From positions 598,501-662,500 of the forward strand of contig NC_015958.1 in assembly GCF_000147695.2 (NCBI RefSeq): 64,000 nt of DNA. The letters are read 5' to 3'. Position 1 is the stretch's first letter, and every line of letters begins with the position of its first letter. This document shows, piece after piece, positions 35,057 to 44,450 of the stretch. A program made the position numbers and the translations under genes. The DNA is from Thermoanaerobacter wiegelii Rt8.B1 (GTDB taxonomy: Bacteria; Bacillota; Thermoanaerobacteria; Thermoanaerobacterales; Thermoanaerobacteraceae). The notes under the pieces were generated by a model. The model saw only the letters and a list, made by a program, of their open reading frames with translations, was not told where the DNA came from and ran no database searches.

Positions 35057-35077
35057 TGTGGATAACTTTGTGGATAT
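35057..35077 (-). promoter_or_regulatory. Two DnaA-box-like 9-mers
   Basis: TGTGGATAA (35057-35065, exact complement of TTATCCACA) and TGTGGATAT (35069-35077, one mismatch), same orientation, 12 bases apart, in the gap between tsaD and the dehydrogenase gene. Confidence 0.45.
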
Positions 35078-35171
35078 TGTGCTTAAATATATTTCATTGT
35101 ATTTACTGTAATAAAATAGAATGAAAATATATTAAAAATAAATCAAAATTTTAAAGCTTAGGGGGGTTATT

Positions 35172-36122
35172 ATGAGAAATATTTTGCTTTTCACAAAATT
35201 AAATGACAATTACATAAAAGAAATTAAAGAGCAAATGGAGGGATATGACGTTCTTTACGTTCAAAATGAGGAAGAGGCTGAAAAGTATGTAAAAGATACA
35301 GAGATTATCATAAGCTTTGACTTTGAATTTTATTCCAATATTGTGGACAAGGCTTCAAACTTAAAATGGATTCATCTTTTGAGTGCAGGTGCAGATACTC
35401 TTTCTTTTGAAAAACTGAAAGAAATGAAGGTAATAGTTACTAATTCTAGAGATGTCCACAAATATCAAATTTCACAACAAGTCATAGGCTATATGCTTAT
35501 GGTTGAGAGAGCCCTTAACGTTTTTGTAAGAAATCAAATGAAAAAAGTATGGGATAGATCTGTTAGGGTTTCAGAGCTTACAGGTAAGACTGCTTTGATA
35601 ATAGGAGTAGGAAGCATAGGAGAGGAAATTGCAAGACTTTTAAAAGAATTTGGCATGAAGGTCTATGGTATAAGAAATTCGGGCAAACCTTCTTTGTATG
35701 TGGAAAAAATGTATACCTCTATTGAAGATTGTGATATATTGCCACTTGCCGATTATGTAATATCTATACTTCCTTTGACTAAAGATACTTATCACTTGAT
35801 AGGAGAAAACGTATTTAGCAGGATGAAAAATACCAGTTACTTTATAAATGTTGGGAGAGGAAAAGTAGTGGATGAAAAAGCTTTAATAAATGCGCTTGAG
35901 AATAAGGTTATAAAAGGGGCTGCACTAGATGTTTTTGAAGAAGAGCCTTTAAAGGAAGACAGTCCTTTGTGGGATATGGAAAATGTGATAATCACACCTC
36001 ACATGGCAGGGGTTACGCCTTTATACATGCAAAGAGCGATGGAAATTTTAAGAGAAAATTTGATAGCTTATAAAGAAGGAAGACCTTTGAGAAATATTGT
36101 AAATTTAGATAAAGGATACTAA
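35172..36122 (+). CDS. D-2-hydroxyacid dehydrogenase family protein
   Basis: 316 aa NAD(P)-dependent oxidoreductase. Rossmann motif GVGSIGEEIARLLKEFG near residue 142; substrate-binding Arg in FINVGRGKVVDEKAL near 235, catalytic Glu in DVFEEEPL near 263 and catalytic His in ITPHMAGVTP near 282. It belongs to the GyaR/GhrA-like group; the substrate (glyoxylate, hydroxypyruvate or another 2-oxoacid) is not readable. GGGGGG ribosome binding site. Monocistronic, in front of a convergent ABC-F gene. Confidence 0.88.
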   Translation: MRNILLFTKLNDNYIKEIKEQMEGYDVLYVQNEEEAEKYVKDTEIIISFDFEFYSNIVDKASNLKWIHLLSAGADTLSFEKLKEMKVIVTNSRDVHKYQISQQVIGYMLMVERALNVFVRNQMKKVWDRSVRVSELTGKTALIIGVGSIGEEIARLLKEFGMKVYGIRNSGKPSLYVEKMYTSIEDCDILPLADYVISILPLTKDTYHLIGENVFSRMKNTSYFINVGRGKVVDEKALINALENKVIKGAALDVFEEEPLKEDSPLWDMENVIITPHMAGVTPLYMQRAMEILRENLIAYKEGRPLRNIVNLDKGY

Positions 36123-36143
36123 AGCGGGTTTTTACCCGCTTAA
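36121..36143. terminator. Bidirectional terminator
   Basis: AAGCGGG and CCCGCTT around a T-rich loop at the shared 3' end of the dehydrogenase and ABC-F genes. Confidence 0.75.
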
Positions 36144-38019
36144 ATTTTCCCATTCTTCATACATTTGTTCCAATTTACTTTTAAGGGCGTTGTATTCTTT
36201 TTGTATTTCTACAATTTCTCCTGTTTTATAAATTTTAGCATCACACATTTTTTCTTCCAAATATTTTATTCTTTCTTCAGCTTGATAAATTGAATTTTCA
36301 AGGTTTTTCAGATACTCTTTTTGCTGCTTTAACTTAAGTTTAGCTAATCTTTCTTTATACCTTTCGTTTTTTATCTGTGTTTTTGTTTTTTTGATTGTTT
36401 CTTCTTCTTCGTTAAGCTGGTTTTTCTTTTCTATATAATAGCTGTAATTACCTAAGTATACTTCTACACCTTGAGGTGTCAAAATCATCACTTTTGTAGC
36501 AATTTTGTCTATAAAATATCTGTCATGGGAGACAAATAATAAAGTTCCAGTATAATCTAACAAAGCTTCTTCTAATACTTCTTTTGCTTTTAAATCTAAA
36601 TGGTTAGTTGGTTCATCCATAAGTAGAAAATTCGCTTTTGAAAGGATGAGCTTTAGCAATGAAAGCCTTGCCTTTTCACCACCACTTAGTGTAGAGATAG
36701 TTTTAAAGACATCTTCTTCTCTAAAAAGAAAAGAAGCTAATAATGTCCTCACTTCTGTTTGAGTAAGATATGGATTTTCATCCCATATTTCATCAATGAC
36801 TGTTTTTTCAGCATTTAAACTTTTAAATTCTTGTTCGTAATAACCTGTTATTACGTTTGTGCCAAATTTAATTTCCCCTTCAAAATTGTCAATTTCCCCC
36901 ACTAATATTTTTAAAAGAGAGCTTTTTCCTATTCCGTTTGGCCCTAAAAGGGCAATTTTTCCCCTTTTTTATTTCAAAAGATACATTGGAGAAAATTTGT
37001 CTGTCAAAGCGTAAAGACAAATTTTTGACTGTCAATACATCATTTCCGCTTTCTAAATCGAAATCAAAACGCAAGTTGATAGATTTATTATTTATCACTG
37101 GCTTTTCTATTATTTCCATTTTTTCTAATAGTTTTTGCTTGCTTTCTGCCATTTTTACTGACTTTTCTGTTCTACGGTTTTTTTGAATCTGTATAATTGA
37201 TTTAATTCTTTTTATTTCTTTTTGCTGTTCTTCATAAGCTTTTAACTTTGCTTCCATTTCCAATTTTTTTCTTTTTAAATATTCTGTGTAATTGCCTTCG
37301 TAAACACTTAAATGAGTATTTTCAATTTCAAATATTCGAGTGACAATTTTATCCAAGAAATACCTATCATGGGATATAATTAAAATTGTACCATTATAAA
37401 ATTTTAAATATTGTTCTAGCCATTCTATTGAGTTTATGTCTAAGTGATTGGTAGGTTCGTCTAATAATAGGACATCTGGACTTAAAAGTAAAGTTTTTGC
37501 CAGCATAAGACGGGTTTTTTGACCGCCGCTTAAAGTTGATACAGGTGTATCAAATTGGGACACGTCAAATCCTAATCCATTTAAAACCCCTCTTATTTTA
37601 CTTTCTACAGAATAACCATCTAATTCATTGTACTTGTCTGTTAAAAAGGAATATTCCAAAAAAAGTTTATCAAGTAGATGTGAATCTTTTGTTTGTGAGA
37701 TTTTTTCCTCTAGAGATTTAATTTGCTTTTCTAATTGGAATATTTCATCAAAAACTGTTTTTACTTCTTCATATATACTTTTTTCAGATTCAATTACAGT
37801 ATTTTGTTGTAGATATCCAATTTTATTTGCAGAAATTGAAATTGTTCCATTGTCAACTTCAGTAAAACCGGCTAAAAGGTTAAAAAGAGTGGATTTTCCA
37901 GCACCATTTTCGCCTATTACTCCTATTTTGTCTCCTTCATTGACTATAAAAGAAATATTTTGTAGAATTATATCGATACCGTAACTTTTTGTCACGTTGC
38001 TTACTGTTATGATTGCCAT
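36132..38019 (-). CDS. ABC-F ATPase (ribosome-associated), interrupted by a frameshift
   Basis: Soluble protein with two ATPase domains and no membrane part; ABC-F relatives act on the ribosome in translation or antibiotic protection. Start ATG at 38019 after AGGAGG. Domain 1: GENGAGKSTLFNLLAG, LSGGQKTRLMLAKTLL, LLLDEPTNHLD; then a charged linker arm. Domain 2 begins LRFDRQIFSNVSFEIKKG and leaves frame there; the continuation, EKIALLGPNGIGKSSLLKIL with Walker A, then LSGGEKARLSLLKLIL and LMDEPTNHLD, is in the next frame to 36132. One missing base in the A6G4 run near 36961-36970 explains it. As read, domain 2 lacks its Walker A; intact length would be near 630 aa with a coiled-coil tail. Confidence 0.88.
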
Positions 38020-38084
38020 AAATATAACCTCCTGTTCATATTAAATATATCAAAAAAATTTATTTTGTAAAAGTGTAGTAAACT

Positions 38085-38111
38085 ATAACTTTTTTTAATA
38101 TGTGTCGATAA
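38085..38111 (+). promoter_or_regulatory. Possible sigma-28-type promoter of motAB
   Basis: GTCGATAA (38104-38111) is a good sigma-28 -10 element, like GTCGATAT before flaG. The -35 part is weak: ATAA at 38085 with a 15-base spacer. It places the transcript start inside any longer version of motA and supports the start at 38144. Confidence 0.45.
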
Positions 38112-38143
38112 AAATTAATGAGTGTATTTTTAAATGGAAGGTG

Positions 38144-38965
38144 ATGGACTTGGATATAGCTACAATAGTGGGTATAGTGCTTGGAGTAGGTTCTTTGATT
38201 TATGGATTTACATTAGAAGGCGGTACTGTTGCTTCGTTAATAGGGGTTTCTGCTGCTATAATAGTTTTTGGGGGTACTATAGGGGCTACTATAACTTCTT
38301 ATTCTATGGATGAAATTAAAAAAGTGCCGGGACTTTTAGTGAGAGCTTTTAAAAATGAAAAGGATAATTACCTTGAGATAATAAAGTATTTTACTTATTT
38401 GGCACAAAAAGCAAGAAGCGAAGGACTTTTAAGCCTCGAATCAGAGATTGAGTCTGAAGAAATAAAAAAATTTGACCCTATTTTAAAGGAAAGTTTAGAA
38501 TTAGTTGTTGATGGTTCTGATATGGAACTTATTAGAACGACAATGGAGAATAAAATATATATAGAGGATATGGAAGCAAAAAAGGAAGCAGGTATTTTTG
38601 AATCTGCGGGTGGTTATGCACCCACAATGGGTATCATAGGAACAGTTATGGGACTCGTTCACGTGTTAAGTAATTTAAGTGAACCAGACAAATTAGGTCC
38701 TTCTATAGCGGTAGCATTTATAGCTACACTGTATGGTGTCAGCTCTGCAAACTTGTTGTGGCTTCCTATTGCTCAAAAATTAAAAAATAGAGCTCATATT
38801 AAAAGGACGGAAAGAGAATTGATATTAGAAGGAAGTCTTTCACTGCAAGCTGGTGAAAATCCAAAGATTTTAGAGAGAAAGTTAATGACATTTATTACAC
38901 AAGCGCAGCGCAAAAATATACCTCAGAAAGGTAGTGTTGAATTAAATGAAGAGGTTGGAAGATGA
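38144..38965 (+). CDS. motA: Flagellar motor stator protein MotA
   Basis: 273 aa, four membrane helices: 1 and 2 near residues 5-50 (IATIVGIVLGVGSLIYGF), 3 and 4 near 150-215 with GYAPTMGIIGTVMGLVHVL and IAVAFIATLYGVSSANLLW. The cytoplasmic loop between them carries charged residues that push on FliG. ATG at 38144 after GGAAGG; a TTG two codons later is possible. Overlaps motB by 20 bases. H+ or Na+ coupling cannot be told. Confidence 0.94.
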   Translation: MDLDIATIVGIVLGVGSLIYGFTLEGGTVASLIGVSAAIIVFGGTIGATITSYSMDEIKKVPGLLVRAFKNEKDNYLEIIKYFTYLAQKARSEGLLSLESEIESEEIKKFDPILKESLELVVDGSDMELIRTTMENKIYIEDMEAKKEAGIFESAGGYAPTMGIIGTVMGLVHVLSNLSEPDKLGPSIAVAFIATLYGVSSANLLWLPIAQKLKNRAHIKRTERELILEGSLSLQAGENPKILERKLMTFITQAQRKNIPQKGSVELNEEVGR

Positions 38966-39659
38966 ATCAAAGCCAAATCACGAAAGATGGCTGCTTACTT
39001 ATTCTGATATGATTACTTTACTTTTAATATTTTTTATAGTGATGTATACTATAAGTACTATTAATGCTACCAAATTTGCTCAAATTGCCAGTTCTTTAAG
39101 CAAAACTTTTACTGGAACTGATTACGTGATAGGCCAGTATAGTGGGAGCAGTTTTGTTCAAGGTAATAGTGGAGACAAAAATAGTTTGGGAGAAATTGAA
39201 AAGCAATTGAACGGTTTTATAAAAGAAAACAATCTTCAAGGTATGGTAACAAGTTATATAGATGAAAGAGGACTTGTAATAAGTATGCAGGATTCTCTTC
39301 TTTTTGATTTAGGTTCTGCTGATGTACATCCGGAAGAGAAAGATGTTTTAATAAAAATAGGTAATATGTTAAAAACTCTTCCAAACCATATTAGAGTGGA
39401 AGGATTTACAGATGACCTCCCTATACACAACAGTAAATTCGATTCAAACTGGGAACTGTCTGTTATAAGAGCAACTAATGTGGTAAAAATATTGGTAAAT
39501 GAAGTAGGAATAGAACCCCAGAGAATTTCAGCAGTAGGATATGGGGAATACAGGCCTGTTGTTCCAAATGACTCAGAAGAACATAGAAGACTTAATAGAA
39601 GAGTAGACATTGTCATTATGAATACAGAATATAATAAATGGGAGCCTAAAAGCCAGTAA
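38946..39659 (+). CDS. motB: Flagellar motor stator protein MotB
   Basis: 237 aa. One membrane helix (about 17-40) carries the ion-binding Asp in LLTYSDMITLLLIFFIVMY; the periplasmic OmpA-like peptidoglycan-binding domain (about 115-225) shows IRVEGFTDDLPIH, NWELSVIRATNVV and RRLNRRVDIVI. Together with MotA it forms the stator. No strong ribosome binding site at the chosen ATG, so coupling to motA translation is likely. Confidence 0.94.
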   Translation: MKRLEDESKPNHERWLLTYSDMITLLLIFFIVMYTISTINATKFAQIASSLSKTFTGTDYVIGQYSGSSFVQGNSGDKNSLGEIEKQLNGFIKENNLQGMVTSYIDERGLVISMQDSLLFDLGSADVHPEEKDVLIKIGNMLKTLPNHIRVEGFTDDLPIHNSKFDSNWELSVIRATNVVKILVNEVGIEPQRISAVGYGEYRPVVPNDSEEHRRLNRRVDIVIMNTEYNKWEPKSQ

Positions 39660-39729
39660 AATTAAAAAATTTTAGTGCTATTACAGAAATTTTTTAGAAT
39701 TCCTCATATTCTACTATGTTTTTGTTACG

Positions 39730-39758
39730 TTGACAAAAAATTTACAATATTATATAAT
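39730..39758 (+). promoter_or_regulatory. Sigma-A promoter of rex
   Basis: TTGACA (39730-39735), 17-base spacer, TATAAT (39753-39758): a perfect consensus promoter. Confidence 0.85.
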
Positions 39759-39788
39759 TCAATTACATAGTAGAATGAGGTGAGGACA

Positions 39789-40463
39789 GTGAGCAAAAAG
39801 ACTATAGTATCAATGGCTGTAATAAGAAGGCTCCCAAGATATCATAGATATCTTGAAGAACTTCTTAAAAACGATGTAAAGCGTATTTCTTCTAGAGAAT
39901 TAAGCGAAAAGATGGGAGTTACTGCTTCTCAAATTAGACAAGATTTAAATAATTTTGGCGGTTTTGGACAGCAGGGATATGGCTATAATGTAGAAGAGCT
40001 TTATAATAATTTGACTAAGATTTTAGGCCTTGATAAAACTTACAATACTATCATCATAGGAGCAGGAAATCTTGGTCAAGCGATTGCCAATTATACTAGC
40101 TTTGAAAAATCTGGCTTTAATTTAAAGGGGATTTTTGATATTAATCCTCGTTTATTTGGGCTTAAAATTAGAGATGTTGAAGTGATGGACGTAGAAACAG
40201 TAGAAGATTTTATAGCCCGTAATAAAATCGACATAGGTATTTTATGTATTCCCAAAGATAATGCTCAATATACTGCTGACAGACTGGTGAGAGCGGGAAT
40301 TAAGGCGATTTGGAATTTTTCGCCAATAGATTTAAAGGTACCTGATGATGTAATTTTAGAAAATGTTCATTTAAGTGATAGTTTATTTACTGTATCATAT
40401 AGATTAAATGAAGAAGAGCTCTTTAAAAAGTTAAAAGGAGAAACTGCTAAAATAGATGGGTAG
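39789..40463 (+). CDS. rex: Redox-sensing transcriptional repressor Rex
   Basis: 224 aa sensor of the NADH/NAD+ ratio that represses fermentation genes when NADH is low. N-terminal winged helix with MGVTASQIRQDLNNFGGFGQ near residues 43-62; Rossmann motif IIGAGNLGQAIANY near 88; C-terminal domain-swapped helix after IWNFSPIDLKVP. GTG at 39789 chosen because GAGGTGAGG lies six bases upstream; a GTG at 39780 is inside that site. It lies immediately before the butyryl-CoA operon, a classic Rex target in clostridia, although I see no full Rex palindrome at crt. Confidence 0.96.
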   Translation: MSKKTIVSMAVIRRLPRYHRYLEELLKNDVKRISSRELSEKMGVTASQIRQDLNNFGGFGQQGYGYNVEELYNNLTKILGLDKTYNTIIIGAGNLGQAIANYTSFEKSGFNLKGIFDINPRLFGLKIRDVEVMDVETVEDFIARNKIDIGILCIPKDNAQYTADRLVRAGIKAIWNFSPIDLKVPDDVILENVHLSDSLFTVSYRLNEEELFKKLKGETAKIDG

Positions 40464-40488
40464 TGTAAATTTTCTATCCATCTATTTT
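40449..40488 (+). terminator. Terminator after rex
   Basis: AAAATAGATGG (40449-40459) pairs with CCATCTATTTT (40478-40488) and runs into TTTTAATTTT. It isolates rex from crt, which therefore needs its own promoter. Confidence 0.8.
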
Positions 40489-40492
40489 AATT

Positions 40493-40508
40493 TTGGCATG
40501 AATTTTGC
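40493..40508 (+). promoter_or_regulatory. Sigma-54 (-24/-12) promoter of the crt operon
   Basis: TTGGCAT, GAATT, TTGC with GG at 40495-40496 and GC at 40507-40508, exactly 12 bases apart, as the sigma-54 consensus TTGGCAC-N5-TTGC requires. The 15-mer TGGCATGAATTTTGC recurs identically before hbd. Predicted transcript start near 40520, before the crt ribosome binding site. Confidence 0.72.
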
Positions 40509-40547
40509 TTTTAAATTTTAATGATAAAACAAGAAGGAGGGTTTTTT

Positions 40548-41330
40548 ATGGAATTTAAAAATATTAAGCTAGAACTAAATGAAGGCGTTTCCCTCATTGC
40601 TATTGACAGACCTAAATCTTTGAATGCGTTGAATTTAGAAACTCTTAAAGAAATAGACCAGGCTTTAGAAGAAGTTAAGGAAAATGAGGAGGTGAAAGTA
40701 GTAATAATAACAGGAGCAGGAGAAAAAGCTTTTGTAGCGGGAGCGGACATTTCTGAAATGAAGGATATGAATCCACTTAAAGCAAAAGAATTTGCTGAGT
40801 TTGGCCAAAAAGTGTTTAGAAAGATTGAACTTATGAAAAAGCCTGTTATTGCTGCTGTTAATGGTTACGCTCTTGGAGGAGGTTGTGAACTGGCAATGGC
40901 TTGTGACATAAGGATTGCAAGTCACAATGCAAAATTTGGGCAGCCAGAGGTGGGACTTGGTATTATACCGGGATTTGGAGGCACACAAAGACTACCTCGA
41001 ATTGTAGGTATGTCAAAAGCGAAGGAGCTTATTTACACAGGGGACATGATAGATGCTGAAGAAGCTTTAAGAATAGGACTTGTTTCAAAAGTAGTAGAGC
41101 AAGAAAAACTATTGGAAGAAGCTTATAACATTGCGAAAAAGATAATGTCAAAGGGGATGATTGCTGTAAGGCTTGCAAAAGAAGCTATAAATATAGGGAT
41201 TAATGCAGATATTGAAACAGGTATGAGCTATGAAGCAAAGGCTTTTGCTGTTTGTTTTGCTACAGAGGATCAAAAAGAAGGTATGGCAGCTTTTTTAGAA
41301 AAAAGAGCTCCTAAATTTGTGGATAAGTGA
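40548..41330 (+). CDS. crt: 3-hydroxybutyryl-CoA dehydratase (crotonase)
   Basis: Interconverts (S)-3-hydroxybutyryl-CoA and crotonyl-CoA. 260 aa crotonase fold; oxyanion-hole segment AFVAGADISEMKDM near residues 62-75, AAVNGYALGGGCELAMACD near 100, and catalytic Glu residues in FGQPEVGLGIIPGFGGTQ near 135-150. ATG at 40548 after AAGGAGGG. First gene of crt-bcd-etfB-etfA-hbd-coaD-thl, behind the sigma-54-type promoter. Confidence 0.94.
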   Translation: MEFKNIKLELNEGVSLIAIDRPKSLNALNLETLKEIDQALEEVKENEEVKVVIITGAGEKAFVAGADISEMKDMNPLKAKEFAEFGQKVFRKIELMKKPVIAAVNGYALGGGCELAMACDIRIASHNAKFGQPEVGLGIIPGFGGTQRLPRIVGMSKAKELIYTGDMIDAEEALRIGLVSKVVEQEKLLEEAYNIAKKIMSKGMIAVRLAKEAINIGINADIETGMSYEAKAFAVCFATEDQKEGMAAFLEKRAPKFVDK

Positions 41331-41338
41331 TACGTGGT

Positions 41339-41362
41339 GATAAAGGGTGATAACCCTTTATC
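41339..41362 (+). other. Intercistronic hairpin between crt and bcd
   Basis: GATAAAGGG and CCCTTTATC pair around TGATAA. No T run, so a processing or stability element is more likely than a terminator. Confidence 0.5.
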
Positions 41363-41407
41363 TGTAATCTTAAGTGTTAAAAAAATATCAAAAAAGGAGG
41401 AGTTTTA

Positions 41408-42550
41408 ATGGATTTTTCATTGACGAAAGAACAACAAATGGTAAGGAAAATATTAAGAGAATTTGCTGAAAAAGAGATTGCACCTAAAGCAAAGGAAATT
41501 GATTTAACGGGTGAATTTCCTTGGGATAATGTCAAAAAAATAGCGAAAGCTGATATGATGGGAATTCCATATCCAAAGGAATATGGAGGAGCAGGAGGAG
41601 ATTATATAAGTTATATTATTGCAGTGGAAGAGATATCCCGCGCTTGTGCGGCGACAGGCGTAATATTGTCTGCTCATACATCATTGGCATGTTTTCCTAT
41701 TTTCCAGTGGGGAACAAAAGAGCAAAAAGAGAAATACTTAATACCATTGGCAAAAGGAGAAAAGTTAGGGGCTTTTGCGCTTACAGAGCCTAATGCTGGA
41801 ACTGATGCAGCAGCTCAGCAAACGACAGCAGTATTAGAAGGAGATCATTACATTTTAAACGGCTCTAAGATTTTTATAACCAACGGCGGAAAGGCAGATG
41901 TATATATAGTTTTTGCTATGACCGATAAATCTAAAGGTACTAAAGGAATAAGTGCTTTTATTGTAGAAAAAGATTTTCCCGGTTTTTATATAGGAAAAGT
42001 AGAAGAAAAAATGGGCATAAGAGGCTCGAGGGCAGCAGAATTGGTATTTGAAGACTGTGTAGTGCCTAAAGAAAACCTACTTGGCAAAGAAGGAGAGGGG
42101 TTTAAGATAGCAATGGTGACTTTGGACGGCGGAAGAATAGGTATTGGCGCTCAAGCCTTAGGAATAGCTCAGGCAGCGTTAGACGAGGTCACAAAATATG
42201 TGAAAGAGAGGCAACAATTTGGAAGGCCTATAGGGAAATTTCAGGGCTTACAGTGGTATATTGCTGAAATGGCTACAAAAGCAAGTGCAGCTAGACATCT
42301 TGTTTACTACGCTGCATGGAGAAAGCAAAACAATTTAAGTTATACGATGGAAGCTGCTATGGCAAAGCTTTTTGCTTCTGAGACAGCCATGGAAGTTACT
42401 ACAAAGGCGGTACAAATTTTTGGTGGGTATGGTTATACAAAAGACTATCCAGTTGAGAGATTAATGAGAGACGCAAAGATAACAGAAATATATGAAGGTA
42501 CTTCAGAAGTTCAAAAGATGGTCATAGCCTTGAATTTATTAAAGATGTAA
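41408..42550 (+). CDS. bcd: Butyryl-CoA dehydrogenase (acyl-CoA dehydrogenase family)
   Basis: Reduces crotonyl-CoA to butyryl-CoA with electrons from EtfAB. 380 aa FAD flavoprotein; FAD/substrate segments LGAFALTEPNAGTDAAA near residue 118-134, GSKIFITNGGKAD near 157, RQQFGRPIGKFQGLQ near 270 and the C-terminal ITEIYEGTSEVQ, where Glu is the catalytic base. Context with crt, etfBA, hbd and thl supports the short-chain assignment. AAAGGAGGAG ribosome binding site. Confidence 0.94.
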   Translation: MDFSLTKEQQMVRKILREFAEKEIAPKAKEIDLTGEFPWDNVKKIAKADMMGIPYPKEYGGAGGDYISYIIAVEEISRACAATGVILSAHTSLACFPIFQWGTKEQKEKYLIPLAKGEKLGAFALTEPNAGTDAAAQQTTAVLEGDHYILNGSKIFITNGGKADVYIVFAMTDKSKGTKGISAFIVEKDFPGFYIGKVEEKMGIRGSRAAELVFEDCVVPKENLLGKEGEGFKIAMVTLDGGRIGIGAQALGIAQAALDEVTKYVKERQQFGRPIGKFQGLQWYIAEMATKASAARHLVYYAAWRKQNNLSYTMEAAMAKLFASETAMEVTTKAVQIFGGYGYTKDYPVERLMRDAKITEIYEGTSEVQKMVIALNLLKM

Positions 42551-42562
42551 GGAGGAATTGCC

Positions 42563-43345
42563 ATGAATATACTTGTGTTTATAAAACAAGTGCCTGACAC
42601 TAACGAAGTCAAGATAGATCCAGTTACAAAAACCCTTATAAGAGAAGGGGTTCCCAGCATAATAAATCCAGATGATAAAAATGCTTTAGAAGAAGCTATA
42701 AGAATTAAAGAAGAATATGGAGCAAAAGTTATTGTCATAACAATGGGACCTCCACAGGCTGAAACTGCGTTAAGAGAGGCACTGGCTATGGGTGCCGATG
42801 AGGCATATCTTTTGACTGATAGAGTATTTGCGGGTGCTGATACTTATGCAACTGCCAAAACTTTGTCAAAGATGGCTAAAAAATTTGACTATGACATAAT
42901 ATTCTGTGGTAGACAAGCTATAGATGGGGATACTGCGCAGGTAGGCCCCCAATTGGCTGAACAGCTTAATATTCCTCAAGTGACATATGTAAAAGAAGTA
43001 AAAATTGAAGGTGATACACTTATCGTAAAAAGAGCACTTGAAGACGGATATGAAGTCATAAAAGTCAAAATGCCTGTGCTTTTAACAGCGATTAAAGAGC
43101 TTAATACTCCAAGGTATCCTTCTATAAAGGGAATATTTGAAGCGTATAGAGAAAAAGAAGTTAAAATTGTGACTGCTGCAGATTTAGGAGTAGATCCTCA
43201 AGAAGTTGGACTTAAAGGGTCTCCTACAAAAGTTATTTCCACAACTACTCCAGAGACACAAAGGGCAGGAGAAATTTTTACAGGCAATGTAAAGGAATGT
43301 GTGCAAAACCTTGTCCAAAGATTAGTTGAAAAGCATGTTATATGA
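42563..43345 (+). CDS. etfB: Electron transfer flavoprotein, beta subunit
   Basis: 260 aa. Starts MNILVFIKQVPDTNEVKIDP; ALAMGADEAYLLTD near residue 73 and FCGRQAIDGDTAQVGPQLAE near 113 are the ETF-beta signatures around the nucleotide. Pairs with EtfA and Bcd; in related anaerobes this complex bifurcates NADH electrons to ferredoxin and crotonyl-CoA, which is likely but not provable here. Thirteen bases after bcd. Confidence 0.95.
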   Translation: MNILVFIKQVPDTNEVKIDPVTKTLIREGVPSIINPDDKNALEEAIRIKEEYGAKVIVITMGPPQAETALREALAMGADEAYLLTDRVFAGADTYATAKTLSKMAKKFDYDIIFCGRQAIDGDTAQVGPQLAEQLNIPQVTYVKEVKIEGDTLIVKRALEDGYEVIKVKMPVLLTAIKELNTPRYPSIKGIFEAYREKEVKIVTAADLGVDPQEVGLKGSPTKVISTTTPETQRAGEIFTGNVKECVQNLVQRLVEKHVI

Positions 43346-43360
43346 AGGAGGCTGGAAAAA

Positions 43361-44368
43361 ATGAATGAATACAAAGATATATGGGTGTTCGCCGAGCAAA
43401 GAGAGCAAAGATTAATGAATGTATCTTTAGAGATATTAGGAGAAGCGAGAAAACTTGCTGATAAAAAAGGTGTAAAAGCTTGTGCAGTGTTAGTTGGATA
43501 TGGTGTGAAAGGGCTGGCAGATGAATTAATCAAATATGGTGCTGATGTAGTGTATGTAATAGATAATCCACTTCTTAAAAACTATACGACAGAAGGCTAT
43601 GCAAAAGTCATTGCAGACCTTGTAAATGAGTTAAAGCCAGAAGTGATTTTGTATGGAGCCACATATATAGGAAGAGACCTTGCACCAAGAATTGCTTCAC
43701 GATTGCACACTGGCCTTACAGCAGACTGTACGGGACTTGATATAGATGAAAATGGATTGCTTTTACAAATACGTCCTGCTTTTGGAGGCAATCTCATTGC
43801 CACAATAATATGTCCAGAAAGAAGGCCTCAGATGGCGACTGTGAGGCCTGGAGTTATGAAAAAAGCTCCAAAAGACGGAAAGCGCAAAGGAGAAATCATA
43901 GAAATACAGGCAAATATTAAAGAGGGTGACATAAGGACCCAAATATTTGATATAATAAAAGAAGCGAAGAGTAAAGTAAATATAGAAGAGGCAGATATTA
44001 TTGTTTCTGGAGGAAGGGGGGTAGGAGGGGCAGAAGGGTTTAAGCTAATTCAGCAATTAGCTGATGCTTTAGGAGGAGTGGTAGGAGCTTCTCGTGCTGC
44101 AGTTGATGCAGGATGGATTTCCTCTGATCATCAAGTGGGGCAGACAGGTAAAACCGTAAGGCCAAAGCTTTATATAGCTTGTGGAATTAGTGGGGCGATA
44201 CAGCATATTGCAGGCATGGGAAATGCAAAAACGATAGTTGCCATAAATAAAAATCCTGATGCACCTATTTTTAAAGTAGCTGATTATGGAATAGTTGGAG
44301 ATTTATTTAAAGTAATACCGGCATTGATAGAGGAAATAAAGAGGATTAAAAATAACGAGATGGCATGA
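43361..44368 (+). CDS. etfA: Electron transfer flavoprotein, alpha subunit
   Basis: 335 aa. N-terminal alpha/beta domain starting [14 protein letters not shown]-terminal FAD domain with [20 protein letters not shown] near residue 208, [20 protein letters not shown] near 240, [19 protein letters not shown] near 265 and [20 protein letters not shown] near 295, the full ETF-alpha signature. A sigma-54-like element overlaps its stop codon. Confidence 0.95.
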   Translation: MNEYKDIWVFAEQREQRLMNVSLEILGEARKLADKKGVKACAVLVGYGVKGLADELIKYGADVVYVIDNPLLKNYTTEGYAKVIADLVNELKPEVILYGATYIGRDLAPRIASRLHTGLTADCTGLDIDENGLLLQIRPAFGGNLIATIICPERRPQMATVRPGVMKKAPKDGKRKGEIIEIQANIKEGDIRTQIFDIIKEAKSKVNIEEADIIVSGGRGVGGAEGFKLIQQLADALGGVVGASRAAVDAGWISSDHQVGQTGKTVRPKLYIACGISGAIQHIAGMGNAKTIVAINKNPDAPIFKVADYGIVGDLFKVIPALIEEIKRIKNNEMA

Positions 44369-44375
44369 ATTTTGC
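44361..44375 (+). promoter_or_regulatory. Second sigma-54-like promoter, before hbd
   Basis: TGGCAT, GAATT, TTGC with GG (44362) and GC (44374) 12 bases apart; the same 15-mer as at 40494-40508. It overlaps the etfA stop codon and lies about 75 bases before hbd. A predicted start near 44387 coincides with the 5' arm of the hairpin at 44386-44421. Confidence 0.6.
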
Positions 44376-44385
44376 ATATATAAAA

Positions 44386-44421
44386 AAGAGGGCGGCTGAC
44401 CTTTTGGCAGCTGACCCTCTT
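44386..44421 (+). other. Hairpin in the etfA-hbd gap
   Basis: AAGAGGG with CCCTCTT outside and GCTG with CAGC inside. It has no T run. It would be the 5' end of a transcript from the sigma-54-like site just upstream, and might stabilise that mRNA. Confidence 0.5.
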
Positions 44422-44450
44422 ATAAATAAATTTAGAAGGGGTGTTTTAAA

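Noticed and set aside
38102-38143. An earlier GTG start for motA
   Set aside because: It overlaps a sigma-28-type -10 element, has no ribosome binding site, and adds 14 residues not found in MotA proteins.
39721-39740. A Rex autoregulatory operator (TTGTTA and TGACAA half-sites) before rex
   Set aside because: The half-sites are two bases too close to each other for the usual Rex palindrome and overlap a consensus -35 box, which explains part of the match.
41318-41326. Single DnaA-box 9-mer at the crt stop codon
   Set aside because: An isolated match inside coding sequence; expected by chance at about this frequency.
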